From: SLFT01 sp964493075
GTDB lineage: Bacteria > Hydrogenedentota > Hydrogenedentia > Hydrogenedentales > CAITNO01
Direction of reading: 5' to 3'
Assembly (NCBI GenBank): GCA_964493075.1
Contig: CAZBNU010000087.1
Coordinates: 1 to 14,970, forward strand
Length of the DNA stretch: 14,970 nt
A model generated the notes under the pieces. It was not told where the DNA came from. It saw only the letters and a program-made list of their open reading frames with translations, and searched no databases. Made by a program: the position numbers and the translations under genes. Every line of letters starts with the position of its first letter. Positions within the stretch are counted from its first letter, which is position 1. Positions 1 to 6,689 of the stretch are shown here, piece by piece.

Positions 1-461
1 GCGGTACACCCTACGTGCTGGGTGCATTGGAAAAAGCACGGGCTGAAGGCGCAAAGACCACGCTGGTCACCAGCAATCCGGCAGCAACCGCACCGGTGGA
101 TATTCTGATTGCGCCAGACACCGGCCCAGAGGTGTTGCCCGGTTCCACACGCCTGAAAGCAGGTACTGCGGCAAAACTGATTCTGAACATGATCAGCACC
201 GGCGCAATGGCGCAGGCAGGCTACGTCTACCAGGGACGCATGGTGAACATGACGCCCGTAAATGATAAACTACGTCTTCGGGCGCAACGCATTGTGGCGG
301 AAATTTGCGATGTCACTACGGAAGCGGCTGCCGAACTTCTGACAGCATGTAACTACCATATTCCCGTGGCCATTCTGATGGCAAAGCGTCATCTGTCCGC
401 TGAAGATGCTGCAACAGAATTGAAGAGGCACAAGGGCCTGTTGCGTGACGCGCTCAAGTAA
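1..461 (+). CDS. murQ: N-acetylmuramic acid 6-phosphate etherase MurQ, 3' part
   Basis: The gene runs in from before the window; the first full codon is at base 3 and 152 residues are visible, about half of the usual ~300. MurQ is a cytoplasmic SIS-fold lyase that splits MurNAc-6-phosphate into GlcNAc-6-phosphate and D-lactate during murein recycling. The visible part starts with TPYVLGALEKA, then has the family block GPEVLPGSTRLKAGTAAKL followed by ILNMISTGAM and a VYQGRMVNM segment. It ends with the short helical tail (about the last 45 residues) typical of MurQ. The catalytic glutamates of the family lie in the missing N-terminal half and cannot be checked. The stop is 24 bases before the ATG of the SpoIID-like gene, and anmK follows that, so murein-sugar recycling is well supported by context. 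The related glucokinase regulatory protein is unlikely in bacteria and is longer. Confidence 0.93.
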   Translation, partial: GTPYVLGALEKARAEGAKTTLVTSNPAATAPVDILIAPDTGPEVLPGSTRLKAGTAAKLILNMISTGAMAQAGYVYQGRMVNMTPVNDKLRLRAQRIVAEICDVTTEAAAELLTACNYHIPVAILMAKRHLSAEDAATELKRHKGLLRDALK

Positions 462-474
462 TACCAACTGATTC

Positions 475-480
475 AGGTGA
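475..480 (+). promoter_or_regulatory. Ribosome binding site deciding the SpoIID-like start
   Basis: AGGTGA lies 5 bases before the ATG at 486. The in-frame GTG at 477 lies inside this site, so it is an unlikely start; 486 is preferred. Confidence 0.6.
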
Positions 481-485
481 TCATC

Positions 486-2066
486 ATGAATGCATACCTC
501 TATAGCTGCAACCTTATCTGCATTGGAGTGTTGCTGTCCTTTGCCGTTGATGCACTCACGGTTGAAGACGATGCTGTAGACCCGCAAAAAGTCCAGGCCT
601 ACATCCGCTATGCAAGTCTTTCCGGTAAGGCTACGGTGAAGTCCAGTTCGTTGTTGACCCTTCGTGCAGGCAACCGCACGGTCGAACTTCCACCGGGCGA
701 GTGGGTTTTCGAGGCCACCGAAATACAGCCTGCTCCAAAACGCTACCACGTGTTTCCCAAGTCTTTCCAGCCCGGTGAACAGCAGCAGATGAATGCCTAC
801 ATGGACGGCTGGCGTCAACGCGGTTATGACCCCGTCGTAAAAACCCTCGGCCTGCTTTACAAAACCGCAGAAGGCCATACGCTGGACAATCGTGTTCACT
901 GGATTTCACTGGCGCGGTTCAGCAGCGAGAAAGAGGCGCAGGCGCTCATTACACAGCTGAAGAAAGAACCGGTGTGGGCGTGGATGCGCCAGGAGAAGAC
1001 CGGTAAAGGCAGCGCGGTTTTTCACGTGCGCGACAGCCGCGGCAATAGCCTCGAAAAACTGACCATGCCAGTTGTGTTGTCCTGTGCCGACCCGCTGGAG
1101 TTGCAGGATGTTTCCAGTAGTTTCTGGAAAACACGCAAGGCAAACCGCCTGCTCGCTTCGCCGCTCTACTTTGAAATCGGAATGGATAGCACCCTGGAAG
1201 TCTACGGTTATCTACCCGTCGAACTGTATCTGCAAGGCGTGGTTCCGGCGGAAATGCCCGCGAACTGGCCCCAAGAGGCGCTGAAAGCGCAAGCCATCGT
1301 GGCGCGTAGCGAAATCTATGCATCTCTGGGCACCAAATATAAACTGGAAGGCTTCGACTTCACCGCGCTTGAGAGTTGCCGCGCCTACTGGGGATTAGGA
1401 GGTCATCACGCCAACACTGATGCTGCTATCGAAGCCACAACGGGAAAAGCACTGGCGTATGAGGGCAAGTTCGCCACGGCCGTTTTTTCCGCATGCTGCG
1501 GTGGCTGGACAGAAAATAACGAGAACGTGTGGAGTGGCCCCCCGAATTCCATTCTGCGCGGCATCCCTGATTTTGCCGCCGGAAAAAAAATGGGCGTTCC
1601 TTCCAGCGACAGCGCCTGGCGCCAAAAAATCAAGTCCAAACCAGATGCGTGGTGTGCCGGAGATGAGGGCGGTTTCCGCTGGAAAAAACAGTTCAGCAAC
1701 AAGGAATTATCGGATATTGTGAACCGGCGATACGCTGTAGGGAACATCAAATCCATAAAGGAGGGGGCAAGAGGTGTAAGCGGACGCCTGAAATCGGTTA
1801 CAATTACGGGCAGCAAAAGTACCGTGACCGTTGATCGGGAGTTGGCCATCCGGCAGGCATTTGGCGGTTTGCCCAGTGCTATGTTTATAATAGAGGCATC
1901 ACCCGCAGGCGGCGTTCCGGCGACGTTTGTGTTTTATGGCGGTGGACGTGGTCATGGCGTGGGTCTTTGCCAACATGGCGCCCGTGGCATGGCTGTTGCA
2001 GGCAGGAAACATGAGGAGATCGTGACGCACTACTTTAAGGGCGTTACAATTGAAAGGACGCGCTGA
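486..2066 (+). CDS. Secreted SpoIID/LytB-domain protein, putative peptidoglycan lytic transglycosylase
   Basis: The protein has 526 residues from the ATG at 486. Residues about 5-23 form a hydrophobic stretch ending near FAVDA, which looks like a Sec signal peptide, so the protein is probably exported to the periplasm. Residues 136-182 (HWISLARFSSEKEAQALI and following) resemble a SPOR fold, which in other proteins binds glycan strands stripped of peptides; this is a tentative reading. The SpoIID/LytB domain covers about 235-520: LPVELYLQGVVPAEMPANW with Glu256 at the position of the catalytic glutamate of Bacillus SpoIID, then ALKAQAIVARSEIY, SACCGGWTENNENVW, and the C-terminal signature GGGRGHGVGLCQHGARGM at 485-502. 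SpoIID proteins cleave denuded glycan and leave 1,6-anhydroMurNAc ends. The gene sits between murQ and anmK, and its stop overlaps the anmK ATG by one base, which suggests joint translation. An amidase-enhancer role (LytB-like) is the main alternative. Confidence 0.85.
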   Translation: MNAYLYSCNLICIGVLLSFAVDALTVEDDAVDPQKVQAYIRYASLSGKATVKSSSLLTLRAGNRTVELPPGEWVFEATEIQPAPKRYHVFPKSFQPGEQQQMNAYMDGWRQRGYDPVVKTLGLLYKTAEGHTLDNRVHWISLARFSSEKEAQALITQLKKEPVWAWMRQEKTGKGSAVFHVRDSRGNSLEKLTMPVVLSCADPLELQDVSSSFWKTRKANRLLASPLYFEIGMDSTLEVYGYLPVELYLQGVVPAEMPANWPQEALKAQAIVARSEIYASLGTKYKLEGFDFTALESCRAYWGLGGHHANTDAAIEATTGKALAYEGKFATAVFSACCGGWTENNENVWSGPPNSILRGIPDFAAGKKMGVPSSDSAWRQKIKSKPDAWCAGDEGGFRWKKQFSNKELSDIVNRRYAVGNIKSIKEGARGVSGRLKSVTITGSKSTVTVDRELAIRQAFGGLPSAMFIIEASPAGGVPATFVFYGGGRGHGVGLCQHGARGMAVAGRKHEEIVTHYFKGVTIERTR

Positions 2067-3226
2067 TGAATCTTCAGGCTATTCGTGAGAAAAGGGCTCG
2101 CTTCGTTGTAGGGTTGATGTCCGGCACCTCCTGTGATGGAGTGGATGCCGTGCTGGTACGCATCAAAGGGACAGGACCAGGGCTTGCCATGAAATTCATG
2201 GCGCATAAATCCTTCCCCTACGAACCGGAATTACGCAACAGGCTCCTGACGGAGCAGATGTCTTCACGCGAAGTGTGCCTGTTAAATTTTGAACTGGGCG
2301 AACGGCTTGCGGAAGCGGCACAGGCCATGGTGGATGTCGCCGTAGACAACCAGGTGGAAGTGGATTTCATTTCCGCGCACGGCCACACCGTAGGGCACTA
2401 CCCCCCCGGTCCCGGAAACGCGCACTATGGCACCTTGCAGATCGGTGAAGCGGCAGTCATTGCGCAACGCACGAAAAAGCCCGTGATCTCCGATTTCCGG
2501 GTCCGTGATATGGCGGCAGGCGGACAGGGTGCGCCACTGGTGCCTTATGCTGATTGGCTTTTGTTCCGCCGGGAAGACCGCACTACCGTGTGCCTGAATA
2601 TCGGTGGTATTGCCAACATTACTGTGGTAACCCCTGATTTCAAAAATATACTTGCCTTTGACACAGGCCCGGGCAACATCATTATTGATGGCACGGTTAG
2701 CATCCTGTCCCGTGGCTCGCGCAGTTTTGATGAAAATGGCGAAGCCGCACGGCGCGGCAAGGTCATCCCTGAATTTTTGGAATACCTGCTCAGTGACAGT
2801 TATTTCCGCAAGGAACCGCCCAAGAGCACCGGACGCGAGCATTTTGGCATTAACGCCTACCTGCGTGATGCCCTTGCAAGCCGCCGCGAGCAATCCTATG
2901 AAGATATGGTGGCCACCGTGACCCAGGCCACCGTCATGAGTATCGCGGATGCCTACAAGCGCTATGTAGCGCCCAAATACAAGGTGTCACACATGGTTGT
3001 GGCTGGCGGCGGGGCCATGAACAACACCCTGATGGTTAAACTGAAAGAGTCCCTCCCGGGTCTGAAAATCTATCTCAGCGACCGTATCGGCATTTCCCAC
3101 AACGCCCGCGAGGCCGTGGCATTTGCAATACTTGGAAACGAAACCGTTTGTGGGACGCCTGCAAATGTACCCCAAGCGACAGGCGCATCCGAAGCGGTCG
3201 TCCTGGGAAAAATCACACCGGTGTGA
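2066..3226 (+). CDS. anmK: Anhydro-N-acetylmuramic acid kinase AnmK
   Basis: The protein has 386 residues, close to the family length of about 370-390. AnmK uses ATP to open the 1,6-anhydro bridge of anhydroMurNAc and phosphorylates it, giving MurNAc-6-phosphate, the substrate of MurQ. Visible family blocks are VVGLMSGTSCDGVDAVLV near residues 14-31, SAHGHTVGHYPPG, the stretch DMAAGGQGAPLVPYADWL, NIGGIANITVV, FDTGPGNIIIDG and the C-terminal VVAGGGAMNNTLM, all expected of the actin/hexokinase-like ATPase fold. The ATG shares one base with the stop of the SpoIID-like gene (TGATG) and is preceded by AAAGGA at 2053-2058. Together with murQ it defines a cytoplasmic murein-sugar recycling pathway. 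The assignment is secure. Confidence 0.96.
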   Translation: MNLQAIREKRARFVVGLMSGTSCDGVDAVLVRIKGTGPGLAMKFMAHKSFPYEPELRNRLLTEQMSSREVCLLNFELGERLAEAAQAMVDVAVDNQVEVDFISAHGHTVGHYPPGPGNAHYGTLQIGEAAVIAQRTKKPVISDFRVRDMAAGGQGAPLVPYADWLLFRREDRTTVCLNIGGIANITVVTPDFKNILAFDTGPGNIIIDGTVSILSRGSRSFDENGEAARRGKVIPEFLEYLLSDSYFRKEPPKSTGREHFGINAYLRDALASRREQSYEDMVATVTQATVMSIADAYKRYVAPKYKVSHMVVAGGGAMNNTLMVKLKESLPGLKIYLSDRIGISHNAREAVAFAILGNETVCGTPANVPQATGASEAVVLGKITPV

Positions 3227-3251
3227 CACCCGGAATCAGGAGTTGCCTTAT

Positions 3252-3509
3252 ATGATCAATCCCGAACTGCTAGACATTCTGGTATGCCCGGAAAACAGAA
3301 CGCCGGTGCGCGAAATAGACGACGATCTGCTTGAGAAGATCAATGCGGCCATCGCCAGCGGCGCTTTGAAGAACAGGGCTGGCGAAAGTGTTACAGAACG
3401 CATCGAAGGCGGTCTCGTCCGTGAAGATGAAAAATATGTGTACGCGATTCGTGACGATATTCCCGTGATGCTCATTGATGAAGCCATCCCTCTTGATCAA
3501 TTGAACTGA
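3252..3509 (+). CDS. Small Trm112/UPF0434-like protein without the zinc cysteines
   Basis: The protein has 85 residues. The ATG at 3252 is chosen because AGGAG stands at 3238-3242, 9 bases upstream; an open frame reaching back to 3123 would run into anmK. The N-terminus INPELLDILVCPENRTPV and the C-terminus YVYAIRDDIPVMLIDEA match the two ends of Trm112-like/YcaR proteins (LLDILVCPxC...YPIRDGIPVML). Between them is an insert of about 30 residues rich in Lys, Glu and Ala (near DDDLLEKINAAIASGALKN). Only one cysteine (Cys12) remains, so the usual four-cysteine zinc site is absent. Trm112 proteins act as small partners that stabilise methyltransferases, but the role of this bacterial branch is not established. 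It lies 25 bases after anmK and is probably cotranscribed. Confidence 0.8.
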   Translation: MINPELLDILVCPENRTPVREIDDDLLEKINAAIASGALKNRAGESVTERIEGGLVREDEKYVYAIRDDIPVMLIDEAIPLDQLN

Positions 3510-3596
3510 CTACGTTTCGGCGGCCTTATCGGGCAATGCCCACTAGAAGCGCTTCCTGAATTGCGGGACTGCACCGGTTGGCAAGGAGTTGATTTT
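3510..3596. other. Short intergenic spacer with small hairpins
   Basis: This 87-base spacer holds a 4-bp hairpin GGGC-AAT-GCCC (3531-3541) and a 10-bp palindrome GAAGCGCTTC (3546-3555). Neither is followed by a T run, so I do not call a terminator. It could be a break between transcription units, but no clear promoter is visible. Confidence 0.35.
3583..3588 (+). promoter_or_regulatory. Ribosome binding site deciding the GHMP kinase start
   Basis: AAGGAG lies 8 bases before the ATG at 3597 and rules out the in-frame TTG at 3561, which has no such site. Confidence 0.7.
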
Positions 3597-4649
3597 ATGA
3601 ATACCACGCCCTGCCGTATTATCAATGCTACTGCACCCATACGCATCTGCGATCTGGGCGGCTGGACGGATACCTGGTTTGCGGAGCGGGGCGCGGTGCT
3701 GAATATTGGCGTGTATCCTTATGCCGAGGTGCAGTTGTTTGTCAGACACAACGACAACGCCGACAAAAGGAGCATTGTGGTCAATGCGGAGAACTTTGGC
3801 GACCGCTATGCGGTGCCCCTGCCTATTGAATACGAAAAACATCCGCTCCTCGAAGCTTGTCTGGATATCATGGAACTGCCCGACGATCTGGCGTTGGAAG
3901 TCAATCTTTATTCCTGTGCGCCTCCCGGCGGTTCCACAGGCACTTCCGCCGCCATCAGCGTGGCCCTGCTCGGCGCGCTGGACCTGCTCACACCGGGGCG
4001 CATGACACCCCACGAAATTGCCGCCATGGCGCAACGGGTGGAAACAGAAAAACTGGGGCTGCAATGCGGCATTCAGGACCAACTATGCTCCGCGTACGGA
4101 GGCATCTGTTTCATTGATATGTATGACTATCCCAACGCCTCCGTGTCGCAGATATGGCTGTCAAACCGCATCTGGTGGGAACTGGAGCGGCGGCTGGTGC
4201 TGGTGTATCTGGGGCGCTCCCATGCCTCAAGCGAGGTGCATGGAAAGGTTATCGCCAATTTTGAAAAGGAAAGCGCGGACAAGTCTGCGCTCGAACCGCT
4301 ACGCCGGGCTGCGCGCGCTGGCAAAGATGCCCTGTACCTGGGAGACTTCAATGCCTTTGGCAGGGCCATGATTGACAATACTGATGCACAGCGCGCCCTT
4401 CATCCAGCACTCGTATCCAGTGAAGCGGATGCCGTCATCGCGTTGGCGGAAAAACACGGCGCGGTCGGCTGGAAGGTCAACGGCGCAGGCGGCGAGGGCG
4501 GTTCGGTCACCATCCTGTGCAACGAGGAAAACGAACGTAAACGCACCTTCATCAAGGCGGTGCCCGAACTCAATCCCGCATTCCAGGTACTGCCCCTTTA
4601 TTTATCACGTTTCGGTCTGCGACAGTGGGAAAGCACGCTTGTGGAATAG
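3597..4649 (+). CDS. GHMP-family sugar kinase, substrate unknown
   Basis: The protein has 350 residues from the ATG at 3597. It shows the three GHMP kinase motifs. Motif 1 is near residues 12-38 (APIRICDLGGWTDTWF, with the LGGWTDT element typical of sugar 1-kinases of the fucokinase and heptose-7-phosphate kinase groups). Motif 2, the phosphate loop, is at 108-119 (CAPPGGSTGTSAA, a variant of PxxxGLGSSAA). Motif 3 is at 293-307 (KVNGAGGEGGSVTIL). GIQDQLCSAYGG at 158-169 supplies the likely catalytic Asp161. GHMP kinases transfer phosphate from ATP to a small-molecule hydroxyl; motif 1 favours a hexose or heptose. The exact substrate cannot be read from sequence. The gene follows the murein-sugar genes and precedes lipB by about 23 bases. 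A D-glycero-D-manno-heptose 7-phosphate kinase-like role in envelope sugar synthesis is possible but unproven. Confidence 0.85.
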   Translation: MNTTPCRIINATAPIRICDLGGWTDTWFAERGAVLNIGVYPYAEVQLFVRHNDNADKRSIVVNAENFGDRYAVPLPIEYEKHPLLEACLDIMELPDDLALEVNLYSCAPPGGSTGTSAAISVALLGALDLLTPGRMTPHEIAAMAQRVETEKLGLQCGIQDQLCSAYGGICFIDMYDYPNASVSQIWLSNRIWWELERRLVLVYLGRSHASSEVHGKVIANFEKESADKSALEPLRRAARAGKDALYLGDFNAFGRAMIDNTDAQRALHPALVSSEADAVIALAEKHGAVGWKVNGAGGEGGSVTILCNEENERKRTFIKAVPELNPAFQVLPLYLSRFGLRQWESTLVE

Positions 4650-4672
4650 CACACAAGGAAAGGATGCCCTGC

Positions 4673-5350
4673 ATGCCCACAGTAAACTGCATTCGCGTGA
4701 AAGAACCTGTTGATTACGCAGCCATGCTGGACCGGCAGCGGATGGTTCATGGCGCGGTGGCATCGGGAGACATGCCGTCCACCCTCTTTCTTCTTGAACA
4801 TACCCCCACCATAACCCTGGGACGCAGTGCCTTGGCCGAACATGTGCTGTGCAACAGCGAGGGCCTGGCAGAGGCAGGGGTGAACCTGATCACCACGGAT
4901 CGCGGCGGCGATGTCACCTATCACGGACCGGGACAACTGGTGGCCTATCCGGTGTTTGACCTGAACCAATGGCAACCTTCCGTGGACTGGTACTTGCGCA
5001 CCCTCGAAGAAACAGTGATTCATGTATTGGCCAGTTACGGGTTGAAAGGAGAACGCTTATCCGGATACACGGGCGTATGGGTAAACGGCGCAAAAGTCGC
5101 CGCCATCGGCATCGCCATTAAACACTGGGTCGCCTGGCATGGCTTTGCTCTGAACGTCAATCCAAATATGGCGCACTGGCGGTTAATCATCCCCTGCGGC
5201 ATCAAAAACAGGCCGGTCACCAGTCTGGCAGAATTGCTTCCGGAACCACCGCCGTTGGAGGAGGTGGCTGTTCGCTGTGTTGCCGCGTTCAGGGAGGTGT
5301 TTGACTGCGAAATTACGGAAACATCGCTTGAAGGGCAGGAATCATCGTGA
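4673..5350 (+). CDS. lipB: Octanoyl-[acyl-carrier-protein]:protein N-octanoyltransferase LipB
   Basis: The protein has 225 residues from the ATG at 4673, the usual LipB length. LipB moves octanoyl from acyl carrier protein to a lysine of lipoyl domains, the first step of lipoate synthesis in the cytoplasm. Diagnostic blocks are HTPTITLGR (43-51), RGGDVTYHGPGQLVAYPVF (77-95), TGVWVNGAKVAAIGI with the catalytic Lys141, HGFALNVN, and IIPCGI with the catalytic Cys175. Two starts are possible: ATG at 4664 (3 residues longer) or 4673. The purine run AAGGAAAGG (4655-4663) abuts the first and is better spaced for the second. The partner lipA is not in the window. The stop overlaps the GTG start of the DUF58 gene by 4 bases, which indicates translational coupling. 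Confidence 0.95.
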   Translation: MPTVNCIRVKEPVDYAAMLDRQRMVHGAVASGDMPSTLFLLEHTPTITLGRSALAEHVLCNSEGLAEAGVNLITTDRGGDVTYHGPGQLVAYPVFDLNQWQPSVDWYLRTLEETVIHVLASYGLKGERLSGYTGVWVNGAKVAAIGIAIKHWVAWHGFALNVNPNMAHWRLIIPCGIKNRPVTSLAELLPEPPPLEEVAVRCVAAFREVFDCEITETSLEGQESS

Positions 5351-6666
5351 TAGACATGTCGGACAAAAACATCGCCTCCTGGGAAAAAACCGGTATGGTT
5401 GTGGCGGTGGCCCTGCTTTTGCTGGGCATTGCGTTTCTGATCCAGAGTCCCTACATGGCCTTTGCCGTTTACGCCTTCGTGTTGCTTGCGGGGATTGCTG
5501 CGTTTTCCTCACTGGCCTGGTTGTCCGGTATTGAATGCACACGCAGCATCAATACAACGCAAATCAGCCAGGGCGAAGAGGTGCATGTCACCGTGAATAT
5601 CACAAACCACCGGGGCTGGCCCATTCCGTGGCTGTTCATGGAGGACTACTTTCCCCCGGATTTTCCCTGCGTGGGATTAAGCAAACGACTTGTCATGCTC
5701 ATGCCGCGCCGTTCGGTGAAGCTGGAGTACAAACTGACCTGTCCCCGTCGCGGCTATCACCGTATCGGTCCGGTCATGTATGAATCCGGCGATCTGTTTG
5801 GACTGCACAAGCGTTTTCGTTCCGGTGAAACACGGGACTATGTTTCCGTGCTGCCCACCATTGCCTACATCGAAACCTTCAATGTGGCGTCGCGCCGACC
5901 GCAGGGGCCCGTGCGTATTACCAACCGTATCTATAACGACCCAACGCGCATCAACAACATCCGCGAGTATGTGCCCGGCGACCCGTTGAACACCATCCAC
6001 TGGAAAGCAACGGCACGCACCGGCGAACTGCATGTAAAGACCTTTGAACCGACAACGGTCACAGGCGGCACCTTGATTCTCGACATGCACGATGACAGTT
6101 ATGTGCCGGAGAATAAAGAGCGGCGCATGGAACTGGCCATCACCACGACCGCATCCATTGCCTACCTGCTGCAAATGTCGGGCGAACAGGTGGGCTTGTT
6201 GACCAACGGACGGGATGCTGCAGAAGTGGCACGCTACGAAACGGCAAGCGTTGCCACAAAGAACCGCTTTGAAATGGACGACATGCTGGAGGGCGAAGAC
6301 GAATCCACACGCATCAGCCCGCTCACGGTAAGCACCATCCGTTCGCCGGGACAGGCGCAGAAAATCGTTGAAAACCTCGCACGGATATTGCCGGGACACG
6401 GCCTCGATCTTTCCGAACTTATCATGAACCAGTTTCGTATGCTGCCCCGGGACGCCACCCTGCTGCCGGTCACGGGACAGGTAACAGAACGACTCGCCCT
6501 GACGCTGGGTTCCATGAAGATTTCCGGGTTCAATGTCACGGTTTTTCTCGTGGATGCTGGACAGCATTACAGCGAAGCGGCGGCCTTGTTGGCGCAACAC
6601 AACATACATTGTTTTCATATCGAAACGGAACGGCACCTGCATGAAATATCGCCCACAAAAATATAG
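5347..6666 (+). CDS. DUF58 domain membrane protein
   Basis: The protein has 439 residues. The GTG start at 5347 overlaps the lipB stop (GTGA) and has AGGA at 5337-5340, 6 bases upstream; the ATG at 5356 is an alternative 3 residues in. Two membrane helices lie at about 17-33 and 36-60. A beta-rich stretch follows, then the DUF58 core near 194-235 (NNIREYVPGDPLNTIHWKAT followed by ARTGELHVKTFE), and then a region starting TLILDMHD at 242 that resembles the metal-site strand of a von Willebrand A fold. DUF58 proteins usually sit in operons with a MoxR AAA ATPase, VWA proteins and transglutaminase/DUF4129 membrane proteins, and are thought to act in envelope or protein-complex assembly; their biochemical role is not settled. 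No moxR gene is visible here. The next gene is a DUF4129-like membrane protein, which fits that context. Confidence 0.9.
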   Translation: MIDMSDKNIASWEKTGMVVAVALLLLGIAFLIQSPYMAFAVYAFVLLAGIAAFSSLAWLSGIECTRSINTTQISQGEEVHVTVNITNHRGWPIPWLFMEDYFPPDFPCVGLSKRLVMLMPRRSVKLEYKLTCPRRGYHRIGPVMYESGDLFGLHKRFRSGETRDYVSVLPTIAYIETFNVASRRPQGPVRITNRIYNDPTRINNIREYVPGDPLNTIHWKATARTGELHVKTFEPTTVTGGTLILDMHDDSYVPENKERRMELAITTTASIAYLLQMSGEQVGLLTNGRDAAEVARYETASVATKNRFEMDDMLEGEDESTRISPLTVSTIRSPGQAQKIVENLARILPGHGLDLSELIMNQFRMLPRDATLLPVTGQVTERLALTLGSMKISGFNVTVFLVDAGQHYSEAAALLAQHNIHCFHIETERHLHEISPTKI

Positions 6667-6689
6667 GCGCAGGATTCAAAGGAGCGGTC

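Noticed and set aside
3123..3251. Longer start for the Trm112-like protein inside anmK
   Set aside because: The extra residues are out-of-frame translation of the anmK 3' end and the good AGGAG site serves the ATG at 3252.
3531..3555. Hairpins between the Trm112-like and GHMP kinase genes as a terminator
   Set aside because: Stems are only 4-5 bp and no T run follows.
5677..6642. Long minus-strand open frame of 321 codons inside the DUF58 gene
   Set aside because: It is antisense to a well-supported gene and shows no recognisable motif; it is rich in His, Cys and Gly in the manner of frames opposite GC-rich coding sequence.
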